From J054 sp963850255 (GTDB lineage: Bacteria > Pseudomonadota > Gammaproteobacteria > Steroidobacterales > GCA-2729495), in NCBI GenBank assembly GCA_963850255.1, contig CAWKLL010000024.1, positions 372,001 through 436,000 of the forward strand: 64,000 nt of DNA, given 5' to 3'. The position numbers and the translations under genes are program-made. How positions within the stretch are numbered: position 1 is the first letter of the stretch; every line of letters starts with the position of its first letter. The notes below the pieces were generated by a model, which was not told the origin of the DNA, did no database searches, and saw only the letters and a program-made list of their open reading frames with translations. This document shows, piece after piece, positions 1 to 10,041 of this stretch.

Positions 1-886
1 CCTGAACGATTTCGTAACGTCCGCCGCTGCAGCGGCAGGGGAAGGAATAGACAATACCGGGTTCGATGCCGTAGCTGCCATCGGCCGGCACGGCCATGCT
101 GACCCACTCGTCTCCCGGCGTGCCCAGTGCCCAGTCTCGAACATGATCAATGGCAGCCGATGCGGCGGATGCAGCGCTGGATGCGCCGCGGGCTTTAATA
201 ATGGCGGCACCGCGTTGCTGCACGGTGGGAATAAACTCTTTCGCAAGCCACTGCTGATCTATCAGATCGCTGGCCGGTTTATCGGCCACGCTGACCTGGC
301 TGACATCGGGGTACTGGGTGGCTGAGTGATTGCCCCAGATGGTCATGCCACGAATATCGTTCACGTGACTGCCGGTCTTGGCGGCCATTTGCGCCAGTGC
401 GCGATTGTGGTCCAGTCGGGTCATAGCGGTAAAATTGGCCGGGTTAAGGTCCGGTGCGTTCTGCTGTGCGATCAGCGCATTCGTATTCGCCGGATTGCCG
501 ACCACGAGTACCTTGATATCGCGCGCCGCCTGCGCGTTCATCGCTTTGCCCTGGGCCGAGAATATTTTCGCGTTGCCCATCAGCAGGTCGGCCCGTTCCA
601 TGCCGGGACCGCGTGGTTTGGCGCCCACCAGCAAGGCGTAATTGGCGTCCTTAAAAGCCACCTCGGCCTGATCGGTGGCAACTATCCCCTGCAAGGTCGG
701 AAAGGCACAGTCCTCAAGCTCCATCACTACGCCCTTCAGCGCCTCCAGGGCGGGCGTGATTTCCAGCAACTGCAGAATGATCGGCTGATTGGCGCCGAGC
801 ATTTGCCCGGAGGCGATGCGAAAGGCGAGTTGGTAGCCGATCTGGCCGGCAGCCCCGGTAATGACGACGCGGGCAGGTTTTTGCAT
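1..886 (-). CDS. mdh: Malate dehydrogenase, 3' end cut by window edge
   Basis: Catalyses NAD-dependent interconversion of malate and oxaloacetate in the TCA cycle, in the cytoplasm. The reading frame runs from an ATG at 886 off the left edge, giving 295 visible residues. Visible marks are the N-terminal Rossmann motif TGAAGQIGYQL, the substrate-binding PRGPGMER loop, the VGNPANTN motif and the catalytic-histidine segment WGNHSATQYPD, which together are typical of the roughly 327-residue cytosolic-type bacterial enzyme. An AAGGA ribosome binding site lies 8 bases before the ATG and supports this start. Only about the last 30 residues should be missing. It is separated from the next minus-strand gene by about 140 bases. 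Confidence 0.96.
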   Translation of the reverse strand, partial: MQKPARVVITGAAGQIGYQLAFRIASGQMLGANQPIILQLLEITPALEALKGVVMELEDCAFPTLQGIVATDQAEVAFKDANYALLVGAKPRGPGMERADLLMGNAKIFSAQGKAMNAQAARDIKVLVVGNPANTNALIAQQNAPDLNPANFTAMTRLDHNRALAQMAAKTGSHVNDIRGMTIWGNHSATQYPDVSQVSVADKPASDLIDQQWLAKEFIPTVQQRGAAIIKARGASSAASAASAAIDHVRDWALGTPGDEWVSMAVPADGSYGIEPGIVYSFPCRCSGGRYEIVQ

Positions 887-1024
887 GTTCTGGATCCTTG
901 CTGGATGGTTACAGGGCGGCAGTCAGGTGGTCGCCCGGCGGCGTGCAAGCTTCCCACCGGCCCCGTTGCGTATGCGCAGGCCGCTGAGTCGCACTCGAAC
1001 GCAGATTATTAATTCTGCGCGGGA

Positions 1025-1366
1025 TTAGTTTGCGCGGGCTTTATAAGCGCGTATTTGCTCGTTGAAACTGGCGGCAACCTGCTCCATGGCATCAACAGCA
1101 GCGTTATGCCGTTTTACGTGCATGGCTTTTTGATCGTCGGTTTCTTCTTCCGAACGGGCGCTGGATTCCTTATCCAGGCATTCGAGATAGTTTTCCATTT
1201 CCGCCATGTATGACTTTACCAGCGACTGACCGTCCAGCATCTCGGCTTCGCTGGCTTTGGAACCGTCAGGAACCCGGATGTCATCCGGGTACGGGCAGGC
1301 GGCCATGGCTGGTGTCGCAATAAGAACGGCACAGGCCGTTGCCAGATATCTACGCAGATTAATCAT
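1025..1366 (-). CDS. Small secreted protein of unknown function
   Basis: A 113-residue protein that I do not recognise. The first 22 residues are a clear signal peptide (positive start, hydrophobic core, cleavage after AMA), so the product is probably periplasmic, about 90 residues when mature. The mature part is highly charged, probably alpha-helical, and holds two cysteines (near residues 24 and 63) that could form a disulfide. It lies upstream of mdh on the same strand, with about 140 bases between; no functional link is evident. Confidence 0.7.
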   Translation of the reverse strand: MINLRRYLATACAVLIATPAMAACPYPDDIRVPDGSKASEAEMLDGQSLVKSYMAEMENYLECLDKESSARSEEETDDQKAMHVKRHNAAVDAMEQVAASFNEQIRAYKARAN

Positions 1367-1494
1367 GCAGTCTGTCCTCCTCGGAACTCAGCCGGGTGAT
1401 CGCAGCGGTGCTACGCTGGCAACCGCTGTAATAAAGTTAATTATGCCTTAGCGGCGCAGGCGTCGGTCAATGTCGGTTTGCCATATCCGCTGGG

Positions 1495-1530
1495 AAAAAT
1501 CACAAGATTTTGTTTTCAAATGATTTTTTT
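1495..1530. promoter_or_regulatory. AT-rich inverted repeat before the ABC exporter genes
   Basis: AAAAATCA at 1495-1502 is mirrored by TGATTTTT at 1521-1528, an 8-base arm pair around an 18-base centre, in an AT-rich island within GC-rich surroundings. It lies about 45 bases before the likely start of the ABC ATPase. It could be an operator or part of a promoter. No clear -35/-10 pair was found with it, so its role is uncertain. Confidence 0.25.
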
Positions 1531-1574
1531 GTTAGCGGCCCGGGCGCATGGCTTCTGTCCGCGAAGCGGTCTTC

Positions 1575-2258
1575 ATGATGGAGCTGACGCTCAAGCAACT
1601 GACCAAACGTTATGTCAGCGATGTGGCTGATAATGCCGTGCTGCGCGACGTGGACCTGTGCCTGCCCAGCGGCGAATACGCCGTGGTCATCGGTCGCAGC
1701 GGCTCGGGTAAGTCGACCTTACTGAACCTGCTTGGCGCACTGGACTTGCCCAGCAGTGGCCAACTGTTATTCGGCGGACGCGATCTGGCCGCGATGAGTG
1801 AATCGCAACGGGCTGATCTGCGGCGTCGCGAACTGGGCTTTGTGTTTCAGGCCTGCAATCTGATTCCGACCCTGACGGTGCTGGAGAATCTGCTGGTGCC
1901 GTTACAGCTTAATCTCTGGCAGCGGGCGCGTGCTCGTCGCCACTGCCATACCTTGCTGGAAGCCGCCGGACTGGGCGCCTATCCAGGGCGATTTCCGGAG
2001 GAATTGTCCGGCGGTGAGCAACAGCGCGTGGCTGTGCTGCGCGCCATCGTGCATGCACCGTCAGTAGTGATCGCAGACGAACCCACCGGCAACCTGGATC
2101 TGACCACGGCGCGGCAGGTACTCGCACTGCTGGAGGAGTTTTGTCGCGCGGGCGGCCGCAGCCTGATCATGGCCACGCATAGCCAGGAAGTGATGGGCCG
2201 AGCCGGACGGATTCTGCGCATTGCCGACGGCAAAGTATCCGCTGCCGAGGCGGTGTGA
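1575..2258 (+). CDS. ABC exporter ATP-binding protein (AttE/LolD/MacB-like)
   Basis: Powers an ABC transporter of the MacB/LolD/AttE type, which drive FtsX-like permeases rather than classical channels. In the 227-residue product the Walker A motif GRSGSGKST is near residue 40, the Q-loop is in VFQACNLIP, the ABC signature LSGGEQQRV is near 144 and Walker B VVIADEP near 164, followed by the D-loop and the switch histidine in MATHSQE. The frame is open upstream to 1548, but the alignment-like start MELTL favours the paired ATGs at 1575/1578; no good ribosome site helps choose. It ends 7 bases before its permease partner, so the two are co-transcribed. Confidence 0.9.
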   Translation: MMELTLKQLTKRYVSDVADNAVLRDVDLCLPSGEYAVVIGRSGSGKSTLLNLLGALDLPSSGQLLFGGRDLAAMSESQRADLRRRELGFVFQACNLIPTLTVLENLLVPLQLNLWQRARARRHCHTLLEAAGLGAYPGRFPEELSGGEQQRVAVLRAIVHAPSVVIADEPTGNLDLTTARQVLALLEEFCRAGGRSLIMATHSQEVMGRAGRILRIADGKVSAAEAV

Positions 2259-2265
2259 GTTACCC

Positions 2266-4767
2266 ATGCGAATCATGACCCTGCCGGGTTTGCTGCTGCT
2301 CAGTGGCTTGCGGTTCTACCTTCGGCATCCCGGCCAGTTGCTGCTTACCGTCGCCGGTATCGCGCTGGGTGTGGCCGCAGTGCTGGCTATCGACCTGGCA
2401 GCCTTTAGTGCGCGTCAGGCCTTCGAAGCATCTACAGCGCGTTTGCGCGGCGTCGCCAGCCACGAGCTGACCCGCCCGGGCGGGGATTTGCCCCTGCAAG
2501 TGTTGACGGAATTGCGGCGCGAGCTGGGCCTTGCGGCCTCCATGCCGGTGCTGGAAGGTCGCGTGCGCAGCGCTGCGTTGCCGGAACGCAGCTGGCTGTT
2601 AGTGGGCCTGGACCCCTGGTCGACGCAACGCCTGTCTGCCTTGGGCAAGGTCGGTGGTTCACCAAGTCTCGGCCAGTTGCTGAGTACGCCGGGCGGCGTC
2701 TGGGCCTCCGCCGGCCTGGCCGCGCGACTGCAATTGCAGGCCGGAACCAGCCTTGAGTTGCTCGAACCGGCGGGCGTGAGTGTGCAAGTGCTGGGCATCC
2801 TGGAAGGCGTCGCGGATGAGTATCTTTTGGCCGATATCGCCACGGCCGAGGAACTGCTGAACAAATTCGGCGTGCTGACCCGGATTGACCTGCGCCTGGA
2901 GTCGCCTGCGGAGATCGCCAGTGTGCAGGCCCTGGCCGAACGGGGCTATCGGTTGCAAACGGTCGCAGCAAGAGTTGGCCAGCTGGATGCCGTTAGCCGA
3001 TCTTTTCGTATCAACTTGCAGGCTTTGAGTTTGCTGGCCTTGCTGGTCGGCGCGTTCCTGGTTTACAGCACCGTGGTGTTCAGCGTGGTCCGGCGCCATG
3101 AGCAATTCGGCTTGATGCGCAGCCTGGGCGCCAATCGGCGACAGATTTTTACCCTGGTACTGGCCGAGACCGCGGTGCTGGCATTTCCGGCAACGCTGCT
3201 GGGTATCTTGCTGGGCATCGTGATGGGGGCGGGCCTGGTTAGCCTGGTGCTGCGCACGCTGGGCGATTTGTATCTGATCGACGCGGTAGATACCTATGCC
3301 GTGTCTGCAAGCCTATTGCTCAAGGCTGTCGTCCTCGGCCTCGGTGCCAGCCTGACCGCTGCCCTGTGGCCGGCGATGCAAGCGGCGGCTGTAAGCCCGC
3401 GTCTGAACATGACGCGCGCGGCGCTGGAACAACGCCTGCGCCAGGGTTTGACGCTTCGCCTGCTATTCGCGCTGATACTGGTGGCAACGGGCAGCGCACT
3501 GCTGTTCGCGCAAGCGAGCCTGCAGGCAGCGTTTGCGGGAATATTTCTGCTGCTAATCGGCTTGGCCCTGGCGACGCCGGCTGTCGTGTACGCGCTAATG
3601 GCAGGCCTTGGCCGCCTGGCCGGCGCGGCGCAATGGCTTAACCTTGCCTATGCGGCGCGTTCGGTGCAGGCCAATCTTAGCCGCACGGGTCCTGCCGTGG
3701 CGGCCCTGATGATTGCGGTAGCCGCGTTCACCGGTATTGGATTGATGGTGGGTAGTTTCCGCGCCAGCGTTGATGACTGGCTGGCTTACAGCCTGGACGC
3801 GGATGTGCTGTTACGCGTTGACGCGCCTGTGCAGCCGCCGCTGGAATCGCTGCGCGCAGAGTTACGCGGATTGCCTGGGCTGCGCGGCGTTAGCGTGAGT
3901 CAGCGTTTGCGTTTGCCGGATGGCGAAGCGCTGGCAGGTTTGCTGGTCATCGAACCGGACCTGAAGGCCGGCCGCTGGCCGAAAACAGCCGCGGATCGCG
4001 GCCTGTTGTTGCGCGCCATGCTGGAGCAGGAACAGCTGCTTGTGTCGCAGGCCTTTGCCCGTAAACGTGGCCTGGATGTTGGTGACAAGTTGCCGCTGTT
4101 TACCCGCGACGGACGCCGCGAATTTTCGATCGCCGGAATATTTGTTGACTACTCCAGCGACCTTGGCCTGGTGGCGATGCATCGTCAGGTTTATCTGCGC
4201 TATTTCGATTCCTCCGGTGCGCTTACCCTGGGATTGTTCGCCGTTCCTGGTCAAGCTGAACAGCTACTGGCGGCAACGCGCGAGTATGCCGCGGAAGCTT
4301 CGCAATGGCGGGTTACCAGCAGCGCTTTTTTACGCGAGCTCAGTCTGAGCATATTTGATCGCACATTTACCATCACCCAGGTCCTGCGCTTGATCGCCGG
4401 TCTGGTCGCAGTCATCGCAATCGTTAATGCCTTGCAGGCGCAACGCCTGGACAACCGTCGCGAGATCGCCACACTGCGGGCCATGGGCATGGCGCCCCGG
4501 CAATTGCTGTGGCTGACTGAATTGCAGACAGCGCTGCTCGGCGCCTGCGCCGGACTACTGGCGCTGCCCGTTGGTTTGCTATTGGCATGGTTGTTGATCG
4601 TGGTGGTAAACCGGCTGGCCTTTGGTTGGGACATGATGTTTGTCTGGCAGCCAGGACTGCTGCTGCAGGGTTTGTTGCTGGCCGTACTGTCGGCGCTGCT
4701 GGCCGGGATCTGGCCGGCCGGACAGGCCATGCGCACGCCGCCGGCGGCGGCACTGCGGGAAGAATAA
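2266..4767 (+). CDS. ABC exporter permease, fused two-module FtsX-like protein
   Basis: An 833-residue inner-membrane permease. It has an N-terminal membrane segment, a large periplasmic MacB-type domain, an FtsX cluster of three helices at about residues 245-370, a further pair of helices, a second periplasmic domain and a last FtsX cluster at about 710-825. This equals the AttF and AttG subunits of AttEFGH systems joined in one chain. The ATG at 2266 follows the ATPase stop; a TTG-initiated extension back to 2221 would overlap the ATPase gene and is less likely. The substrate is unknown. The stop overlaps the next start (TAATG), which argues for translational coupling. Confidence 0.9.
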   Translation: MRIMTLPGLLLLSGLRFYLRHPGQLLLTVAGIALGVAAVLAIDLAAFSARQAFEASTARLRGVASHELTRPGGDLPLQVLTELRRELGLAASMPVLEGRVRSAALPERSWLLVGLDPWSTQRLSALGKVGGSPSLGQLLSTPGGVWASAGLAARLQLQAGTSLELLEPAGVSVQVLGILEGVADEYLLADIATAEELLNKFGVLTRIDLRLESPAEIASVQALAERGYRLQTVAARVGQLDAVSRSFRINLQALSLLALLVGAFLVYSTVVFSVVRRHEQFGLMRSLGANRRQIFTLVLAETAVLAFPATLLGILLGIVMGAGLVSLVLRTLGDLYLIDAVDTYAVSASLLLKAVVLGLGASLTAALWPAMQAAAVSPRLNMTRAALEQRLRQGLTLRLLFALILVATGSALLFAQASLQAAFAGIFLLLIGLALATPAVVYALMAGLGRLAGAAQWLNLAYAARSVQANLSRTGPAVAALMIAVAAFTGIGLMVGSFRASVDDWLAYSLDADVLLRVDAPVQPPLESLRAELRGLPGLRGVSVSQRLRLPDGEALAGLLVIEPDLKAGRWPKTAADRGLLLRAMLEQEQLLVSQAFARKRGLDVGDKLPLFTRDGRREFSIAGIFVDYSSDLGLVAMHRQVYLRYFDSSGALTLGLFAVPGQAEQLLAATREYAAEASQWRVTSSAFLRELSLSIFDRTFTITQVLRLIAGLVAVIAIVNALQAQRLDNRREIATLRAMGMAPRQLLWLTELQTALLGACAGLLALPVGLLLAWLLIVVVNRLAFGWDMMFVWQPGLLLQGLLLAVLSALLAGIWPAGQAMRTPPAAALREE

Positions 4768-5924
4768 TGCGCGCCGTCGCGGCACTTGCTCTGATAGGTT
4801 TGTTGTTACTGTTTGCCAGCCTGGCGCTGCGTAATGGTCCGGCGCCGGTAGAGCCCAACACTAGTCTGCAGGTCGCCAGTTTGCTCGGTGACCCGCAACT
4901 GCCCGAAGGTTTTGCCCGCGCTACCAGAGCCGGCGCGATTCGTTTGCCAGCGGATCACGGCGCGCACCCGGACTATCAGTCAGAATGGTGGTACTTCACC
5001 GGTAACCTCGAGAGTGAAGGCCGCCGCTTTGCGTTTCAGCTGACATTTTTCCGTTTTGCGACGGCGCCGACGGCGGCGGCGCGGGAATCGGTGTGGGTGG
5101 GCAATCAGCTGTACATGGCCCACTTTGCGATTAGCGACGTATCCGGCGGTGAGCATCGCGTCGCCGAGCGCTTTGCGCGAGTGGGCGCCGATCTGGCTGG
5201 TGTAGATACAGCTCCGTTTGCCGTGTGGCTGGATGACTGGCGAGTTGAAAGTCTCGCCGCGAATTTTCTGCCATTGCGCCTGCGGGCGCGCGATGCTGCA
5301 ACCGGTTTATCGCTGGATCTCCAGCTGGATGCTGGCAAGCCGGTGGTTATGCAGGGCGATGCAGGTCTTAGTGTCAAGGGTCCGGAAGCGGGGAATGCCT
5401 CGTACTACTACAGCTATACGCGGCTGCCCGCTCGCGGTGAACTGGCGATGGACGGCAACAACTTCACGGTCAGAGGCAATGCCTGGCTGGATCACGAATG
5501 GAGCAGCAGCAGCCTGGGCCCGGAGGTGCAGGGCTGGGACTGGTTCGGACTGCAATTGAACGATGGGCGCGAGTTAATGCTTTACGCATTGCGCGACGAT
5601 CGGGGTCAGGCCAGCAAGTTTTCCACCGCGATGCTGGTTGCCGCCGATGGCAGCTACCGTGCCTTCGGCGCGGATCAATTCAGTCTCAGGGCGCTACGCT
5701 TCTGGAAAAGTCCGAGTAGCGGCGCCAGCTGGCCGCTGGCCTGGCGGATCGAACTACCTGATGCCGCGCTGGATCTTGAGGTGACGGCAATGCTGGATGA
5801 TCAGGAGCAGGCCTTGAGCGTGCTGTACTGGGAAGGAGCCGTTGATGTAAAGGCGCGCAATGACAGGGCTCTGCGCGGCCGCGGTTTCATGGAGCTGACC
5901 GGTTATCTGGCCAGCGATGACTAG
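4767..5924 (+). CDS. AttH/CrtC-like lipocalin-family protein
   Basis: A 385-residue protein with an N-terminal hydrophobic signal or anchor (about residues 3-22) and then the AttH-like fold related to carotenoid 1,2-hydratase (CrtC). Typical marks are the HPDYQSEWWYFTG segment near the start of the mature part, and GNAWLDHEWSSS and WDWFGLQL in the middle. In AttEFGH operons this is the partner of the ABC exporter, and here it follows the permease gene with overlapping stop and start. It probably acts at the periplasmic face, binding or handing on a hydrophobic ligand. Nothing suggests a carotenoid role here. Its stop shares the palindrome CTAG with the convergent gene. Confidence 0.85.
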   Translation: MRAVAALALIGLLLLFASLALRNGPAPVEPNTSLQVASLLGDPQLPEGFARATRAGAIRLPADHGAHPDYQSEWWYFTGNLESEGRRFAFQLTFFRFATAPTAAARESVWVGNQLYMAHFAISDVSGGEHRVAERFARVGADLAGVDTAPFAVWLDDWRVESLAANFLPLRLRARDAATGLSLDLQLDAGKPVVMQGDAGLSVKGPEAGNASYYYSYTRLPARGELAMDGNNFTVRGNAWLDHEWSSSSLGPEVQGWDWFGLQLNDGRELMLYALRDDRGQASKFSTAMLVAADGSYRAFGADQFSLRALRFWKSPSSGASWPLAWRIELPDAALDLEVTAMLDDQEQALSVLYWEGAVDVKARNDRALRGRGFMELTGYLASDD

Positions 5925-8394
5925 CCAAACAGCGAACGGTAGCTCCCGCTACCGGCTTCCTGCTCCTGCAGCATCGACAAGTAGCTATCGGCGTCTACGG
6001 GCTCGCCGAACAGCAGCCCCTGCACGTAGTCGCAATTGATCCCGCGCAGGAATTTTAGTTGCGCTTCGTCTTCAACACCTTCGGCAACCACCGTCATTTT
6101 CATGCTGTGCGCCATCTCCAGAATGGCGGTTACGATGGTGGCGTCGTCGGCGTCGGTGGCCGAATCACGCACAAAGGAACGATCCACCTTGAGCGTGTCG
6201 ATGGGGAATTGTTGCAAAGCGCTGAGTGACGAGTAGCCGGTGCCAAAGTCATCAATGGCCAGGTGCAGACCCATGTCGACCAACTCCTGCAGAATTCGCA
6301 CGGTCCGATCGGGGTCCTGCATCAGCGTGCTTTCCGTAATTTCAAATTCCAGATAGTCGATGGGAATCTGATGGCGACGCACAATCCGGCCGATGCGGCG
6401 CACGAAGTCCTGCTGGCCCAGTTGTTTTAGCGACAGGTTGACGGATATGCGACCAGGATGGTCGATTTTGCCTTGCCAGCTCGCGATATCGGTACAGACC
6501 CTGTTCAGCACCCATTCGCCGATTTCCAGTATCAGGTTGGTTTCCTCGGCCAATGGAATGAACTCGGAGGGCAGCAGAATGCCGTGCTCGGTCAACTCCC
6601 AGCGAACCAGCGCCTCGGCGCCGACGATTTCACCGCTGCGCAGCGAGAATTTCGGCTGATAGTTGACCAGCAATTCGTCCTGTTCGTAGGAACGCCGCAA
6701 CTTGCTCTTGAGTATCAGCCGCTCGACAGCGCGTGCGTTCATCTCAGTGTTGTAAAACTCTGCGCGATTGCCGCCGGAGTTCTTGGCCTGGTAGAGCGCT
6801 GCGTCGGCATTTCGAATCAAGTCGATGACGTTGTCGGCATCATGGGGGCAACAGGCGATGCCGATGCTGGCGGTGATATACAGCTCATGACCCTGCACGA
6901 TCAATACATCATTGATCGAGCGCAATAGCTCCGTGGCCAGACCCTTCAACAATCTCTCTGCAGCCGCGCCGCTTTCGTTCATCGGCAATGCGATACCAAA
7001 CTCATCGCCGGCCAGTCGGCCTATGAAGGCGCCGTCAGGCAACAGTTTGTTTACGCGCGCAGTGAGGGTTTCCAGGCTGGCGTCGCCAGCCATATGGCCG
7101 AAGGTATCATTAATATCCTTAAATCGATCTACGTCAAGATATAACAAGGCAAGGCGATGGCCGCGCCGCTTGGTGCGCGCGATAGATCGCTGCAGCAGGT
7201 GTTGAAACTGCATCCGGTTGGGTACTTTCGTCAGCGCATCAATACGGGCCAGGTAGCGAATGCGCTGCTCTGCGACTTTGCGTTGGGAAATATTTCTTGC
7301 CGAGATAATCGTGCCCCTGCCGGCACCAACAGCGCTATCGGTCTCGCCGGGCTCTATGTCTGCCCAGCTGTAAGACACGGGTACATGGGTACCCGTGCGG
7401 GTAATAAACACCGACTCGGCCGGGCGCTCACGACGCTCGTCGCTGCCGAAGTGCTCTCGTTGCTCGCTGGCAACCAGATCCGTAGCCGGAAGGCCCGCCA
7501 GTTGTTCGGCTGAATACTCCAGCAATTCGCAGGCGGCCGGGTTGGCCCAGGTAATGATCCCGTCGCTGTCGGTAAGAATAATCGCGTCGACCATGCTGGC
7601 CAGTACTGAGTCGAGATAGTCTCGCGAAATCGTGGTCTGGCGCAGCCGATCGCGCATCGACCCGAAGATCCCGGCCAGTTCGCTCAGTTCGTCGCTGCCA
7701 TCGGTGGGAAGCTCGGCTGAATAGTCACCTTCGGCCAGGCTGACGGCGCCATTAACCAGACCTTTAATAGTACGTATCTGGCGAGCGGCCACGGTGACTG
7801 CGAGCACTGCGATGCCCAGCAACAGCAGCAGCCCGAAGCCGAGCAGGTTAACCAGGCTGAGGCGCTGCGCTTCCGACCGGATATTGGTCAGTTCGTCGCC
7901 AAGCGCATTGGTGTCGTCAATAAATGCCGAAACGTCAAATACCAGTAACAGTTCGGACGCGGGGCTCTGTGCCCGCGATCGGCGCGCGCGTATACAGGAG
8001 CTTGTCGCGAAAGCCGGTGAAAAGTTCAGCCGCGTCGGGCGTAAGGCTTCTGTCCCCGCTGGTCAGCGGCAGGCTGTCGGGCGGCCCCTGCAGCATGATC
8101 AGATGCGCGCCTGAAATACGTCGGCCGTCGTTCAACAGCGTTTCCACGCCCCGGCAAATCCCCGGCCAATAATGGCGGGCGGATTTTCTCGGCGAGGCTA
8201 TCGGCCATATCCGCGGCGTGGTGTTGCAGCCTTGTGTGTTGCGCCGCCTGGCTGGTTTGCAGACTGGTCTGGGCGAGCTCGTCGAGCGCCTGATGGTAGA
8301 TCAGATAAATCGCTGTGCCGGTCAGGGCCACAGTGGTGACGGCCACAGCCAGACCGACCGCGAGATAGCGGCTTGCCAGACGATACGGCTTCAT
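5921..8394 (-). CDS. Membrane diguanylate cyclase/phosphodiesterase (sensor-HAMP-PAS-GGDEF-EAL), with two frameshifts
   Basis: A cyclic-di-GMP signalling enzyme. Order: ATG at 8394, a membrane helix, a periplasmic sensor region, a second membrane helix, HAMP, PAS (DSDGIITWANPAA), GGDEF domain with the signature RLAGDEFGIAL (AGDEF, usually still active), and an EAL domain with EALVRW and DDFGTGYSSLS, so both activities may be present. The sensor region is broken twice: one extra base in a C run between 8149 and 8163 and one extra base in the G run 7961-7964. Dropping one base at each gives a continuous 823-residue protein with a sensible sequence across both joins. I infer sequencing error or very recent mutation. 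If the breaks are real, only the HAMP-to-EAL part from about 7822 could be made. Confidence 0.85.
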
Positions 8395-8649
8395 GGGTCT
8401 GCGCGCCGCTGCCCGAAAACAGGCGGCATTACGTAACAACTCGCGTCGCAGTGGCCAACGGCCAAACGACACCGCAGACCGCCGGACGGGTGTTTACTTA
8501 TTCTTATCACGGCCACCTCTTGGCCGCCGGCGAAGACCTAGCATCGCGCTATCTGCGCCGCGGAACAAGTTTTAGTTGCAGCAAGTTTACTAATTGGCCA
8601 CACATTCCAGTAAAATCAGCGCCTGGCCAGGGAGGCGGTGGGTAGCCAA

Positions 8650-10027
8650 ATGGCGCGAAAAAGTGCGCTGATCGTTGATGATTCCAGGACCGCCCGGCGG
8701 TTTCTGTCGCGGGTCCTGGAACAGCATCAGATGGACGTGCAGACGGCTGAGTCTGCCGAGACTGCGTTAGAAATCCTCAGCAGCGCGCGTCCAGACGTCA
8801 TTTTTATGGATCACATGATGCCCGGCATGGACGGCTTTCAGGCCTTGCGTGCGATCAAGAATAATCCCGCTACGGCCACAATTCCGATCATGATGTACAC
8901 CTCGCAGTCCGGCGAGCTCTATGTCGGTCAGGCGCGCGCCCTGGGCGCGGTTGGTGTGCTGCCTAAACAGATCAAGCCCGTGGAAGTCTCCGAGTTACTG
9001 GAGTCGCTGCACCTGGTCCCGGACCTGGCCAGCGTCGCTGCGGATGAAATACCCACGGAATCGGCCGCTGCGTCCGACGGCGCTGATGAGATCGAAGGTG
9101 CGATTCGCCCGGGAGACTGGGATGAATTGCATCGCTGGCTGGAGGAAATGCTGCGTCATCATGGCGATAACCTGCGCAGCGACATTGAGACCAGCATGGC
9201 GCGTTTGCTTAGCGAGCGCTTTCCTGAAGAAAGCCCGCCGGAAGAACCTGCGCCAGAGCCGGAGCTGCCGCCGCCCGCAGACGAAAGCAGGCGCACCCTG
9301 CTGACTTCAGTGTTGGTATTTAGCCTGGCCGCCATCGCTGCAGTATTTCTCTGGCTGCACCTGGATACTCAGAAAAAATGGCAGCAGGTTGCTCTGCAAA
9401 ATACAGCCTTGCTGTCGGCTATGGATCAGCAGCGCCTGGCGGAAGCGGAAGAGTACAGTCGGTCTGCGGGATTTTCTGGATGCGGAGCGGGCGAGTCTGG
9501 GGCGCCAGTATCAGGAATATCTGGAAGCCCTGGAATGGAGTGTTAATCAGTCCGGTGAGTACACGCTGGATGAGATGCCGCTGGGCGATGAACGCCTGGA
9601 GATTATCGCCGGTTTGCTCGAGCGATTGCGCAGCAGCGGCTTCACGGGCGCCGTCGAAGTACGTGTGCATGCCGGCGACTTTTGTCTGGCTCAGGATGCC
9701 AGCGGTCGCTGGCGCGCGGCCGCACCCAGCGTGCCAGTCTCCGATTGCGACCGCGTCGGTTGGCCTTCAGCAGAGGGGTTTTCTCAGACGCCGCGAGAGT
9801 CTGTAGCCTTTGCCAATTTTCGCACCGAGCTGGCCCGCCTGCCCGCCGGCATTAATCTGCGCGTGGAAGATATGGGTAATCAGGTTCCCCGGTTTACCTA
9901 TCCGGTGAATCCGCAGGCGGCTACCGCCCAGGAATGGAATCGCATTGCTGCGCGCAATAATCGTGTCCAGGTGCGCCTGTTGCCTGAAGCTGATCGGCCG
10001 GCCCTGCTGAGTCAGGAACTGCCCTAG
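8650..10027 (+). CDS. Receiver domain protein with a membrane helix and a periplasmic-side domain, one frameshift
   Basis: The N-terminal 120 residues are a CheY-like receiver: acidic pair at residues 10-11, phospho-acceptor Asp54 in FMDHMMPGMDGF, Thr84 and Lys106. An acidic, proline-rich linker leads to one membrane helix at about 217-238, then a short coiled coil and a roughly 190-residue C-terminal domain ending in NNRVQVRLLP, faintly like the end of OmpA-type domains. I do not recognise the C-terminal domain. A single extra base near 9455-9460 shifts the frame; removing it gives a 458-residue protein. The ATG at 8650 is chosen because the receiver fold starts there; a GTG at 8638 is possible. 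It is divergent from the GGDEF-EAL gene. Confidence 0.75.
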
Positions 10028-10041
10028 CCCTGGGCATCAGC

